Assembly: GCA_947455465.1 (NCBI GenBank)
Contig: CANGNS010000028.1
Coordinates: forward strand, 1-32,911
DNA length: 32,911 nt
Origin: Comamonadaceae bacterium
GTDB lineage: Bacteria; Pseudomonadota; Gammaproteobacteria; Burkholderiales; Burkholderiaceae_C
Reading direction: 5' to 3'
Of the stretch, positions 1 through 8,229 are shown piece by piece. How positions within the stretch are numbered: position 1 is the first letter of the stretch; every line of letters begins with the position of its first letter. The position numbers and the translations under genes were made by a program. The notes under the pieces were generated by a model. That model saw only the letters and a list, made by a program, of their open reading frames with translations. It had not been told where the DNA came from and did no database searches.

Positions 1-140
1 ACTCGTTTCAAGATGAGATCTGCCGGGGCCTTGAGCCCCCTAAAGAGTCGTTCAAGACCAGGACGTTGATAGGTCAGGTGTGGAAGCGCAGTAATGCGTT
101 AAGCTAACTGATACTAATTGCTCGTGCGGCTTGACCCTAT
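1..140 (+). rRNA. 23S ribosomal RNA, 3' end (partial)
   Basis: The first 140 bases match the conserved 3' terminus of bacterial 23S rRNA, including the GATACTAATTGCTCGTGCGG stretch followed by CTTGACCCTAT, which corresponds to the E. coli 23S terminus GTACTAATGAACCGTGAGGCTTAACC. The 5' part lies outside the window. The exact mature end is estimated by analogy with E. coli and could differ by a few bases. Confidence 0.95.
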
Positions 141-212
141 AACTTTGATTGGCTTGTGTTGAAAAATACCATGCGTTTCAGGGAAGTTATGCCAAGTTGA
201 CGCATTCAAAAT

Positions 213-233
213 CCTCGATAGAAAATATCGAGG
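213..233. repeat. 8-bp stem-loop in the 23S-5S spacer
   Basis: CCTCGATA and TATCGAGG form a perfect 8-bp stem around a GAAAA loop. It lies in the 176-base spacer between 23S and 5S rRNA, which otherwise holds no tRNA or gene that I can see. It is probably a structural or processing element of the rRNA precursor, such as an RNase III or RNase E landing site. That role is inferred from position only. Confidence 0.5.
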
Positions 234-316
234 TCGAGAAATCGATGATGCTGATTAGCTCTATAAATTGGTTGCTTTGTGTTTGCTTTTCGGCAGCACA
301 GGGTGACAAAAAGTTA

Positions 317-432
317 TGCCTGAGGACCATAGCGAGTTGGTACCACTCCTTCCCATCCCGAACAGGACCGTGAAACGACTCAGCGCCGATGATAGTGCGG
401 ATACCCGTGTGAAAGTAGGACATTCTCAGGCT
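317..432 (+). rRNA. 5S ribosomal RNA
   Basis: About 116 bases align by eye with bacterial 5S rRNA. The 5' TGCCTGAGGACCATAGCG and the 3' CATTCTCAGGC form the terminal helix (CCTGAG with CTCAGG). Internal landmarks CCCATCCCGAACAGG and GTGAAACG...AGCGCCGATGATAGT are the conserved loops. It is the last RNA of the rrn operon: no tRNA follows, and a terminator starts about ten bases downstream. Confidence 0.95.
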
Positions 433-441
433 ATTAAAGCG

Positions 442-476
442 AAAAACGCCCAGTCATTTGACTGGGCGTTTTTTTT
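442..476. terminator. rrn / glmS bidirectional intrinsic terminator
   Basis: A long GC-rich hairpin (AAAAACGCCCAGTC / GACTGGGCGTTTTT, 14-bp stem, loop ATTT) is followed by an eight-base T run on the plus strand. It ends the rRNA operon. On the minus strand the A-rich 5' side becomes a five-base U tract, so the hairpin probably also ends glmS, whose stop codon lies about 20 bases away. Stem and T run are directly visible; bidirectional use is inferred. Confidence 0.9.
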
Positions 477-496
477 GCCTGAAAGTTCCTTCTGGC

Positions 497-2365
497 TTAT
501 TCGACGGTGACAGACTTTGCTAGATTGCGAGGCTTGTCGACGTCGGTTCCGCGTGCGCATGCCGTGTGGTAGGCCAATAGTTGCAGTGCAACCACATGCA
601 ATATCGGCGATAGCAGACCATAATTTTCTGGCATGCGTATAACGTTAATGCCATCACTGCTCGTAATTCGGGTATCTGCATCCGCTAAAACGTAAAGCAC
701 GCCCCCTCGTGCGCGCACTTCATGCATATTGCTCTTGAGTTTTTCGAGCAGTGCGTCGTTGGGGGCTACCGTGACCACGGGCATTTCACTGGTCACCAAG
801 GCCAAGGGGCCGTGTTTAAGTTCCCCGGCGGCGTAAGCCTCCGCGTGGATGTAGCTAATTTCTTTGAGTTTGAGCGCGCCCTCCATAGCGATAGGGTAGT
901 GGACCCCGCGCCCGAGGAAAAGTGCATTTTCTTTTGCTGCAAATTCTTGTGCCCAGGCGATCAATTGCGGCTCTAGCGCTAGAACTGCTTGTAGTGCGCT
1001 GGGTAAATGGCGCATGGCACGCAGCTGTTCAGTCTCTTCGGATGCCGAAATGTGTTTTTTGCTTTGCGCCAGAACGAGAGTCAGCAAAAAAAGTCCGGCC
1101 AATTGGGTTGTAAAGCCCTTGGTAGAGGCGACACCTACCTCGGTGCCGGCACGCGTGACGTAAGACAGCAAACATTCTCGGACCATGGCCGAGGTGGAAA
1201 CATTGCAAATGGTCAGCGTCCGGTGCATCCCCAAGGACTGCGCGTGGCGCAGCGCAGCCAAAGTATCTGCGGTTTCTCCGGATTGGCTAATCGTTATCAC
1301 CAAGGTTTTGGGGTCGGGGACGGAGTCGCGGTATCGGTATTCACTGGCAATTTCCACTGCGCAGGGGATTTTTGCCAAAGCCTCTAGCCAGTACTTGGCA
1401 ACACAGCCGCTGTAATAGCTAGTGCCACAGGCCAAAATCAATACTTTGTCGATGTCACCAAACACGGTCGCGGCCATTGCGCCGAATAGTTCAGGGACAA
1501 CGCCTTGCACGCCTTCCAAAGTGTCTGCAATAGCGCGTGGCTGTTCAAAAATCTCTTTTTGCATGTAATGGCTGTACGGGCCAAGCTCGGCGGCACCGCT
1601 GTGCGCTGCCACCGTATACACTTGGCGCTGTACAAATTGGCCGTCGCGATCAACGACGGTGCACGTCTCCATTTGCACGTCGACGACATCGCCTTCTTGC
1701 AGATAGACGATTTGGTCAGTGACGCCGGCCAAGGCCATCGCGTCGCTGGCCAAAAAGTTTTCGCTATTGCCTAATCCGAGAATTAATGGTGAACCTTGCC
1801 GAGCGCCGACGACACGGTGAGGCTCATCGGCGTGGATAACCGCAATAGCGTAAGCGCCGTGCAGGCGGCTCACCGTCGCTTGAACCGCAGCAAAAAGATC
1901 GCCTGCGTAAAGACTGTCCACCAAATGAACGATCACTTCGGTATCGGTTTGGCTGAGAAAGGTATAGCCCTTGGCCTGGAGTTCCAGCCGCAGCTCGTCA
2001 TGGTTTTCAATAATTCCGTTATGCACCAAGGCGACGCGCCCGGGTGCGTCAGCAGCGTCGCAGGGCCCGACGCTGAAATGCGGGTGTGCGTTGCCCACGA
2101 CAGGTGCGCCGTGGGTGGCCCAGCGGGTGTGCGCAATTCCGGTTCCCGCTGTGATGGACTCGGTTTGAACCTGGGCCATAAGCTCTGAAACCCGGTCCGT
2201 GCTGCGCGCGCGTTGAAGCCGCGGGCCGAGGCGCAAAGCCTCCAAGCTAGCGGTATGCACGGCGACGCCGCAAGAGTCGTAGCCCCGGTATTCAAGCCTT
2301 TGCAGCCCCTGAACCAGCACCGGAACGATGTCGCGACGCGAAACCGCGCCCACAATGCCACACAT
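497..2365 (-). CDS. glmS: glutamine--fructose-6-phosphate aminotransferase (isomerizing)
   Basis: Converts fructose-6-phosphate and glutamine to glucosamine-6-phosphate, the first committed step to UDP-GlcNAc for peptidoglycan and LPS, in the cytosol. The 622-residue protein begins MCGIVGAV, so Cys2 is the N-terminal nucleophile of the class II glutamine amidotransferase domain (about residues 2-230). Two SIS sugar-isomerase domains follow, with motifs including GTSYYSG and SQSGETADT. The C-terminus LAKSVTVE carries the family's conserved lysine. It is slightly longer than the roughly 609 residues of E. coli GlmS, apparently through an insert near residues 98-108. GGAGA stands just upstream of the ATG, supporting this start. 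glmU lies 136 bp upstream on the same strand, as in many proteobacterial glmU-glmS units. A TTGACA box on the minus strand (2429-2434) lacks a convincing -10. No glmS ribozyme is visible. Confidence 0.97.
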   Translation of the reverse strand: MCGIVGAVSRRDIVPVLVQGLQRLEYRGYDSCGVAVHTASLEALRLGPRLQRARSTDRVSELMAQVQTESITAGTGIAHTRWATHGAPVVGNAHPHFSVGPCDAADAPGRVALVHNGIIENHDELRLELQAKGYTFLSQTDTEVIVHLVDSLYAGDLFAAVQATVSRLHGAYAIAVIHADEPHRVVGARQGSPLILGLGNSENFLASDAMALAGVTDQIVYLQEGDVVDVQMETCTVVDRDGQFVQRQVYTVAAHSGAAELGPYSHYMQKEIFEQPRAIADTLEGVQGVVPELFGAMAATVFGDIDKVLILACGTSYYSGCVAKYWLEALAKIPCAVEIASEYRYRDSVPDPKTLVITISQSGETADTLAALRHAQSLGMHRTLTICNVSTSAMVRECLLSYVTRAGTEVGVASTKGFTTQLAGLFLLTLVLAQSKKHISASEETEQLRAMRHLPSALQAVLALEPQLIAWAQEFAAKENALFLGRGVHYPIAMEGALKLKEISYIHAEAYAAGELKHGPLALVTSEMPVVTVAPNDALLEKLKSNMHEVRARGGVLYVLADADTRITSSDGINVIRMPENYGLLSPILHVVALQLLAYHTACARGTDVDKPRNLAKSVTVE

Positions 2366-2501
2366 AAGAATCTCCTGCTTTTAGCAACTGCCTTCAGCCA
2401 TGGAGTTCGCCAAAAATGCGTAAAATCATGTCAAAAGCGATTAAAAGGTATTTAAATTCGGTAAAAACACATTGGCAAGGCAAATCCCAGGCGCTGCAGA
2501 A

Positions 2502-3932
2502 TCAGCCTTTGGATGGCTTTGTGGGGCGTTTCCAGTTGGCAATGCCCACTTGTTTGCCTCGGGCCACGCTCAAAGCGCCTGCTGCGGTGTCCTTGGTAAT
2601 CGTCGAGCCCGCACCAATCGTGCCGCCCGCACCAAGTTCCACTGGAGCGACCAAAACGCAATTACTGCCCACATGGACATCGGCTTGGATGACGGTGCGG
2701 TGCTTGTTGGCGCCGTCGTAGTTGGCCGTGATGCTGCCCGCACCAAAGTTCACCCGCTCGCCTACCGTGGCGTCGCCTAGGTAAGCCAAGTGGTTGGCCT
2801 TGGCGCCGCGCGCCAGGCTGGCATTTTTCACTTCGACGAAATTACCGATGTGTACCTCCTGCGCCAAGTCTGCGCCCGGGCGCAAACGGGCAAATGGACC
2901 CACCCGAGCGCCCGCACCTACACGCACGCCCACGCCTTCGCCCTCGATATGGCAAAACGGCAATATTTCCGCGCCGGCTTCAACCGTGCAATCCGACACT
3001 ATGCAATTGGCGCCTATGCGCACCCCATCGCCCAGCACCACCCGCCCGCCAAACACACAATTGACATCAATATCCACATCGGTGCCGCACTCCAAGGTGC
3101 CGCGCACGTCGATGCGGGCCGGGTCTTTCAGGCGCACGCCTTGTTCCAGCAAGGCCAGCGCCCCCCGGTGCTGGTAGGCGCGTTCCAGCTCCGCCAAATG
3201 CTGTGCGCTGTTGACGCCGGCTACTTCCAGGGCATCGGCTGCCTTGTGGGCCACCACCTGGGCGCCTTCACTGACAGCAATGCGCACCACATCGGTCAGG
3301 TAAAACTCTTTTTGCGCATTGTTTTGGTCCAGCTGGGCCACCCAGCGCTTGAGCAAACGTGCGGGCGCCACCAAAATTCCCCCATAAATCTCGCTAATGG
3401 CGCGCTGGGCTTCGCTGGCGTCTTTGTGCTCAACAATGGCCCGCACGGTCAGCCCTTCGCGCACGATGCGCCCATAGCCGCTCGGGTCGGGTAAATCTAC
3501 CGTGAGCAAGGCCAGGTGCTGGCCCGCGCTCAGTGCGACCAAGGCCTGCAAGGTCGATGCCCGCGTCAGCGGTACATCGCCCGATAAAACCAGCACCTGC
3601 CCATCGTCGGCTAGCGCTGGCACCGCCATTTGTACCGCGTGGCCGGTGCCAAGCTGCGGTTCTTGGCGCACAAAATGCAAAGCGGTGTCGCCGGCAAACG
3701 CGGGCAATGCCGCCTCCACTTGCGCCGCGCCGTGGCCGGTCACCACCACCACCGAGCGCGCATGCAGCGCTTGCGCGGTCGACAGCACATGGCCGGCCAA
3801 GGGCCTGTGGGCCAGCATCTGCAAGACTTTGGGAATTGCGCTTTTCATACGCGTACCCTTGCCCGCAGCCATCATGACCACATCAATGGCAAGGCCGGCA
3901 GGCGCGGGCACGCCAGGGGTGCGGTGCTCCAT
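2502..3932 (-). CDS. glmU: bifunctional N-acetylglucosamine-1-phosphate uridyltransferase / glucosamine-1-phosphate acetyltransferase
   Basis: Acetylates glucosamine-1-phosphate, then transfers UMP to make UDP-GlcNAc. The N-terminal nucleotidyltransferase domain has the signature AAGKGTRMKSAIPK at about residues 22-35. The C-terminal left-handed beta-helix acetyltransferase domain contains RPGADL and KANHLAYLGDA, with the family's catalytic histidine. The open frame runs upstream to 4271, but that part lies opposite the divergent lipoprotein gene. I therefore place the start at the ATG at 3932, giving 476 residues against about 455 in E. coli; the extra residues are a short, poorly conserved N-terminus. 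No good Shine-Dalgarno is visible there. It supplies the product following GlmS/GlmM and is followed by glmS in the same orientation. Confidence 0.95.
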   Translation of the reverse strand: MEHRTPGVPAPAGLAIDVVMMAAGKGTRMKSAIPKVLQMLAHRPLAGHVLSTAQALHARSVVVVTGHGAAQVEAALPAFAGDTALHFVRQEPQLGTGHAVQMAVPALADDGQVLVLSGDVPLTRASTLQALVALSAGQHLALLTVDLPDPSGYGRIVREGLTVRAIVEHKDASEAQRAISEIYGGILVAPARLLKRWVAQLDQNNAQKEFYLTDVVRIAVSEGAQVVAHKAADALEVAGVNSAQHLAELERAYQHRGALALLEQGVRLKDPARIDVRGTLECGTDVDIDVNCVFGGRVVLGDGVRIGANCIVSDCTVEAGAEILPFCHIEGEGVGVRVGAGARVGPFARLRPGADLAQEVHIGNFVEVKNASLARGAKANHLAYLGDATVGERVNFGAGSITANYDGANKHRTVIQADVHVGSNCVLVAPVELGAGGTIGAGSTITKDTAAGALSVARGKQVGIANWKRPTKPSKG

Positions 3933-3969
3933 TAGACTCACTTGATGTCCTTTATCAATGTTGGATCTT

Positions 3970-3985
3970 GCGCTACGCGTAGCGC
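3970..3985. repeat. 16-bp perfect palindrome
   Basis: GCGCTACGCGTAGCGC is its own reverse complement. It ends one base before the ATG at 3987 of the lipoprotein gene and about 40 bases upstream of the glmU start. It could be a dimeric-regulator operator, or a hairpin in the leader RNA that covers the ribosome-binding region. Function unknown. Confidence 0.55.
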
Positions 3986-3986
3986 G

Positions 3987-4859
3987 ATGCGCGCCATTAT
4001 CGGTGCGCGCGGCCCGCGTCGCCTGTTGATGGGCGCCTTGATTTTGGTCTTGGGCGCTTGCAGTTCGATACGCCTGGCCTATAACAACGCACCCGAGCTC
4101 GCCTACTTTTGGCTGGACCGCTATGTGGACTTTGACAAGGCCCAGGGCAAGCGCGTCAGCGCCGAACTCGAGCAGCTGCTGCGCTGGCACCGCAGCGAAG
4201 AGCTGCCTTTGATCGCCGATCTGTTGCAAAGCGCGCAGACGCTGGCCCTGCAAACTCCCAGCGGCCCCCAATTGTGCGCACTCAACCAGGCCGTGCTACA
4301 GCGCAGCGAGGCCATCGGCCTGCACGCGGTGCCTGCCGCCGCCGCCATCGTCACCACGCTGAGCAGCCAGCAGCTGGCCAATCTGGCCAAGGCCTATGAG
4401 AAAAGCAACCGCAAAATGCGCGAAGAATGGCGCAGCGCCCAGGCCCAAGGCATGGATAACCGCACCCTCAAAAGCTTGGAGCGTCTCGAAGACCTGTACG
4501 GCAGCCTGAGCAGCGCCCAACGCCGCCTATTCCAAGATGCCATGGCCACCACCGGTTTTGACAGCACGCGGTATCTGGAGGAAGTCCAATCGCGCCAGCA
4601 AATCACCCTGCAAACCCTGGAAAAACTGCGTAATGCCGACGCTGCCACGGCACAAGCGGCGCTGGTGGCTTGGATCAAGATGTTTTCCCAGTCGGCCAAC
4701 CCGGCGTACCGCGAGTACTACGCCCAGGTCACCGCGCAAACCTGCCAGGCTTTTGCCCAGGTGCATGCCCAAACCAGCCTGGCCCAGCGCCGGCACATGG
4801 CCGACTACCTGAAGGACTACGAGCAGCAGGTGCGCATGCTTGCCGCCCAAAAACCTTAG
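3987..4859 (+). CDS. DUF6279-type lipoprotein
   Basis: Predicted exported lipoprotein of unknown function, 290 residues from the ATG at 3987. The N-terminus has arginines, a hydrophobic core (LLMGALILVLG) and a lipobox LGAC, so the mature protein would begin at an acylated cysteine around residue 25. The mature part starts SSIRLAYNNAPELAYFWLDRYVDFDKAQ and contains LLRWHRSEELP, the pattern I associate with DUF6279 lipoproteins; the remainder is helical and Gln/Ala-rich. Alternative starts are ATG 3945 and TTG 3942, which would place an unusually long region ahead of the signal core. A perfect palindrome sits just before the chosen ATG, and no Shine-Dalgarno is clear for any start. It diverges from glmU, and its stop overlaps that of the next minus-strand gene by 4 nt. 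Confidence 0.75.
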   Translation: MRAIIGARGPRRLLMGALILVLGACSSIRLAYNNAPELAYFWLDRYVDFDKAQGKRVSAELEQLLRWHRSEELPLIADLLQSAQTLALQTPSGPQLCALNQAVLQRSEAIGLHAVPAAAAIVTTLSSQQLANLAKAYEKSNRKMREEWRSAQAQGMDNRTLKSLERLEDLYGSLSSAQRRLFQDAMATTGFDSTRYLEEVQSRQQITLQTLEKLRNADAATAQAALVAWIKMFSQSANPAYREYYAQVTAQTCQAFAQVHAQTSLAQRRHMADYLKDYEQQVRMLAAQKP

Positions 4860-5482
4860 TCGCGACCGATGCGGCTGGGGTGGTCCAGCGGCCAGGCCGT
4901 GCCGTAGTCGGTCAGCACCGCATCGAGCGGAATGTCGTGCGCCTCGGGCTCCAGGTCCGGGATGTAGCTGGTTCCAAAACCCAGGCCCACGGTATAGGGC
5001 TTGGGGTCCAGGCTGGCCAGCATGCGGTCATAAAAACCGCCGCCATAGCCCAGGCGGTAGCCGCCAGCGCTGTAACCGACGCAGGGCACAAACAGCAAAC
5101 TGGGCATGACTTGCTCGGTGTCTTTGGGCTTGGGAATGCCGTAGGCGTCCTCCTCCATCGGGCAGCCGGGGTACCAGACATGGAAAGTCATGGTTTTATG
5201 CGCCTTGTTGACCACCGGCAGTGCGATGCGCCGGCGCTGCGCGATGTCGTTGAGCTCGCCATCCTCTTTCCAGCGGTGCAGCGCGGGCAGCGGATCAAAT
5301 TCGCCTTTGATCGGCCAGTACGCCCCAATCGTGGTGTCCGAACGGCCTACCAACCACACGCGCATGACGCGCAACAGCAATTCGGCCCGGTGTAAACGGT
5401 CCGGCAAATTCATGCGCGCGTCGAGCAAAGCCTTGCGTAAGGCCTTTTTCTCTTGCGCCTTACGGTCCATAGAGTTGTCCAT
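4856..5482 (-). CDS. ygfA: 5-formyltetrahydrofolate cyclo-ligase family protein
   Basis: ATP-dependent conversion of 5-formyl-THF to 5,10-methenyl-THF, returning this storage or inhibitory folate to the one-carbon pool. The 208-residue protein has the basic N-terminal segment RKAQEKKALRKALLDAR and, near the C-terminus, the family signature GYRLGYGGGFYDRMLA (nucleotide/phosphate binding). The length fits the family. The frame is open upstream to 5656, but that part is antisense to slt, so I start at the ATG at 5482 (MDNSMDRKAQ), which is preceded by GGGGTGATT; ATG 5470 is an alternative. The start lies only nine bases from the divergent slt start, and its stop shares TTAG with the lipoprotein gene. 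The 6S RNA gene often found next to ygfA is not seen here. Confidence 0.9.
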   Translation of the reverse strand: MDNSMDRKAQEKKALRKALLDARMNLPDRLHRAELLLRVMRVWLVGRSDTTIGAYWPIKGEFDPLPALHRWKEDGELNDIAQRRRIALPVVNKAHKTMTFHVWYPGCPMEEDAYGIPKPKDTEQVMPSLLFVPCVGYSAGGYRLGYGGGFYDRMLASLDPKPYTVGLGFGTSYIPDLEPEAHDIPLDAVLTDYGTAWPLDHPSRIGRD

Positions 5483-5491
5483 AATCACCCC

Positions 5492-7492
5492 ATGCGGATA
5501 TTTAGAACCATTGTGGCAGCAACAAGCTGCATTCTTTTTTATACCTTGCCCTGCTATGCGGCGCGCGCCCAAAGCCTGGACCTGCCGCGTGCAGACCAAA
5601 TCGTGCTGGACATGGCCCATGCCTACAAGCAAGGCGACCATAAACGGCTGACCCAATTATTGCCGCAGGCCAAAGGCAGCCCCTTGGAGCCCTGGGCCGC
5701 CTACTGGGAGCTCGCGCTGCGCCTGGACCAGGCCGACAAAAGTGAGATAGAGGCATTTTTGGCCCGCTACGCGGGCAGCTACCAAGAAGACCGCCTGCGC
5801 GCCGACTGGCTGCTGCAACTGGGCCGCAACCGCGACTGGGCCACCTTTCGGGCCCAGTGGCCGCTCTACCGCATGGGCGATGACCGCTCGGTCCAATGCT
5901 ATGCGCTATGGAGCGACTACCTGCGCAACGACGCTGAGGTCGCCCGCGCCGTCCAGGACATCTGGCTGGCCCAGCGCGAGGCCGATGAGGCCTGCGCCGA
6001 CGCCGCCCAAGTGCTGATCAAAGCCCGCAAAATGCCCGAGCAAGCCGCCTGGCTGCGCGCCCGCCTGGGCATGGAAAACGACCGTCCCCGCGTTGTCACC
6101 CAGGCGGCGGCAGCCCTGAACGACAAATGGGGCAAAACCGTTAACGCCATTTACCAAGACCCTGCCAAATACCTCAACCATAAACTCACGGCCCTGCGCC
6201 CGCAGACCCGCGAGTTTGTGTCGCTGGCCCTGATACGCCTAGCCTACCTAGACCACCAAAGCGCAGCCGCCGAGGTGGAGAAACTGCGTTGGCGCGCCCA
6301 GCTCACCCATGAAGAGCGTCACTGGATTTGGGGCGTGATCGGCAAGCGCGCCGCCCAAAAAGGGCAGGACGACGCCCTGGGCTTTTTCGCCAAAGGCCTG
6401 CTGGAAAGCATGCACGAGGACCACTTGCAGTGGGCCGCCCGCGCCGCCCTGCGCCAGGGCCAGTGGGCCCAAGTGCAGGCTGCGATTGGGGCCATGCCGG
6501 CGGCATTGCGCGCCGAGCCCACCTGGGTGTACTGGTCGGCCCGCGCCATCTTGGCGCAAAAGCCCACCGATGCGGCGCGTGCCCAAGCCATGGCGAGTTT
6601 GCAAAGCATCGCCGGCATTCGGGGCTTTTATGAGCAACTGGCCCTCGATGAGTTGGGCCAGCGCAGCGCCTTGCCGCCACGGCCGCTGCCGCCCACCCCC
6701 GATGAACGCGAGGTGGCCCGCAAAAACCCTGGCTTGCAGCGCGCCCTCTACGCCATCGAAGCGGGCTTGCGCCCCGAGGGCGTGCGCGAGTGGAACTACA
6801 CCATCAGCCTGCATACCAAGGGCGGCATGGATGACCGCAGCCTGCTGGCCGCTGCTGATCTGGCCTGCCAGGCCGAGGTGTGGGACCGCTGTATCAACAG
6901 CAGCGAGCGCAGCCGCGCACTCATCGACATGGACCAGCGCTTTCCCATGCCCTTTAAGCAGGCGGTTGTGGCCCGGGCCCAAAGCATTGGCCTGGATCCC
7001 TCTTACGTTTACGGTCTGATCCGCCAGGAAAGCCGCTTTGTCATGGACGCCAAATCCGGCGTCGGTGCGGCGGGGCTGATGCAAGTCATGCCCGCCACGG
7101 CCAAATGGACGGCCAAGAAAATCGGCCTGAGCGACTTCACCCCCGCCAAAATTAATGAGCGCGACACCAATATCGCCATCGGCACCGGCTACCTCAAGCT
7201 GGTGCTTGACAGCTTCCAGGGCTCCATGCCGCTGGCCGCTGCCGCTTATAACGCCGGCCCCAGCCGCGCCCGGCAATGGCGCGGTGCCAGCGGCGCACCT
7301 GCCATCGAGGCGGCCATTTGGGCTGAAAACATCCCGTTCAACGAGACGCGCGACTACGTCAAAAAAGTGCTCTCCAACGCCACGCTGTACGCGGTGATGC
7401 AAACCGGGCAGCCCCAGTCCATCAAAGCGCGGCTGGGCGCCGTAGGGGCGCCCGACGCGGCGACACCCGAGACCGGCCTGGACTTGCCCTGA
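5492..7492 (+). CDS. slt: soluble lytic murein transglycosylase
   Basis: Periplasmic muramidase-like enzyme that cleaves the MurNAc-GlcNAc bond of peptidoglycan to give 1,6-anhydro-muropeptides. The 666-residue protein starts at ATG 5492 with a signal peptide (MRIFRTIVAATSCILFYTLPCYA, cleavage probably after CYA). A long alpha-superhelical Slt70-like U/L region fills about residues 30-480. The C-terminal SLT domain has IRQESRF with catalytic Glu at about residue 513, then GAAGLMQVMPATA and AAYNAGPSRARQW. Length and order match E. coli Slt70. The frame extends to a TTG at 5453, but that would bury the signal peptide. The start is nine bases from the divergent cyclo-ligase start, there is no Shine-Dalgarno, and a CATAAT hexamer at 5480-5485 hints at a leaderless or near-leaderless transcript. 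Confidence 0.95.
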   Translation: MRIFRTIVAATSCILFYTLPCYAARAQSLDLPRADQIVLDMAHAYKQGDHKRLTQLLPQAKGSPLEPWAAYWELALRLDQADKSEIEAFLARYAGSYQEDRLRADWLLQLGRNRDWATFRAQWPLYRMGDDRSVQCYALWSDYLRNDAEVARAVQDIWLAQREADEACADAAQVLIKARKMPEQAAWLRARLGMENDRPRVVTQAAAALNDKWGKTVNAIYQDPAKYLNHKLTALRPQTREFVSLALIRLAYLDHQSAAAEVEKLRWRAQLTHEERHWIWGVIGKRAAQKGQDDALGFFAKGLLESMHEDHLQWAARAALRQGQWAQVQAAIGAMPAALRAEPTWVYWSARAILAQKPTDAARAQAMASLQSIAGIRGFYEQLALDELGQRSALPPRPLPPTPDEREVARKNPGLQRALYAIEAGLRPEGVREWNYTISLHTKGGMDDRSLLAAADLACQAEVWDRCINSSERSRALIDMDQRFPMPFKQAVVARAQSIGLDPSYVYGLIRQESRFVMDAKSGVGAAGLMQVMPATAKWTAKKIGLSDFTPAKINERDTNIAIGTGYLKLVLDSFQGSMPLAAAAYNAGPSRARQWRGASGAPAIEAAIWAENIPFNETRDYVKKVLSNATLYAVMQTGQPQSIKARLGAVGAPDAATPETGLDLP

Positions 7493-7530
7493 GGCCGCGT
7501 GCCACCAACGTCACCAAGGAGGAAAAAACC

Positions 7531-8214
7531 ATGCTCAAGCTGTTTGTCGGGAATAAAAACTACTCATCCTGGTCCATGCGCCCCTGGGTGCTGATGACGC
7601 AGGCAGGTATCGCCTTTGAAGAGGTCTATGTGCGCTTTGACGCCTTCACGCCGGGGTCGGCCTTCAAGCAAACGCTGGCCGGCATCACGCCCGTGGGCAA
7701 AGTGCCGGTTTTGCAAGACGGCGCTCTCTCTGTTTGGGACACCCTGGCCATTGCTGAATACCTGGCCGAAAGCTTCCCGGACAAAGCACTGTGGCCCGCC
7801 GATAAAGCGGCGCGCGCCCATGCCCGCAGTATTTGCGCCGAAATGCACAGTGGCTTTGGCGGCCTGCGCAGCCAATGCCCGATGAATATCGAGGCCCATT
7901 TACCGGAACGTGGCGCCCTGATCTGGCGCGACCAGCCCGCCGTGCGTGCCGATGTGCAGCGCCTGGTGGACATGTGGAGCGGCCTTTTGCAAGCGCACGG
8001 TGGCCCGCTGTTGTTTGGCGCTTTCACCGTGGCGGATGCGTATTTCGCCCCGGTGGTGATGCGCCTGAAAACCTATGGCCTGCCGGTGCCGCCGCACATC
8101 AGCGCCTACATGGAGCGCGTCTGCCAACTGCCCGGTGTGCAGGCCTGGGTCCAGGGTGCGCTGGCTGAGCAGGACTTTTTGGACTTCGAAGAGCCCTATC
8201 GGCTGCAGCGCTAG
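7531..8214 (+). CDS. glutathione S-transferase family protein
   Basis: Cytosolic GST-fold protein of 227 residues. The N-terminal thioredoxin-like domain (about 1-80) begins LKLFVGNKNYSSWSMRPWVLM, with the family's serine-containing glutathione site, and includes GKVPVLQDGALSVWDTLAIAEYLAE (cis-proline VP and the glutathione-contacting segment). A helical C-terminal domain follows, with FTVADAYFAPVVMRL as the N-capping-box region. Substrate cannot be deduced. An AAGGAGG ribosome-binding site lies about eight bases before the ATG, the strongest in the window, suggesting efficient translation. It follows slt by 38 bp and precedes cca by 15 bp on the same strand. Confidence 0.9.
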   Translation: MLKLFVGNKNYSSWSMRPWVLMTQAGIAFEEVYVRFDAFTPGSAFKQTLAGITPVGKVPVLQDGALSVWDTLAIAEYLAESFPDKALWPADKAARAHARSICAEMHSGFGGLRSQCPMNIEAHLPERGALIWRDQPAVRADVQRLVDMWSGLLQAHGGPLLFGAFTVADAYFAPVVMRLKTYGLPVPPHISAYMERVCQLPGVQAWVQGALAEQDFLDFEEPYRLQR

Positions 8215-8229
8215 GCTGGGCAGCGCGCG

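Noticed and set aside
141..316. tRNA or small gene in the 23S-5S spacer
   Set aside because: No cloverleaf or TTCGA arm is visible; the small open frames overlap rRNA and lack ribosome-binding sites.
2366..2501. glmS ribozyme or riboswitch upstream of glmS
   Set aside because: The 136-bp leader is short and AT-rich with no ribozyme-like helices; such ribozymes are known from Gram-positive bacteria.
3933..4271. N-terminal extension of glmU
   Set aside because: It would overlap the divergent lipoprotein coding region and shows no similarity to GlmU, which begins just before AAGKGTRM.
6248..7402. 384-codon open frame on the minus strand inside slt
   Set aside because: slt carries the SLT catalytic motif and the full Slt70 length on the other strand; the opposite frame has no motif.
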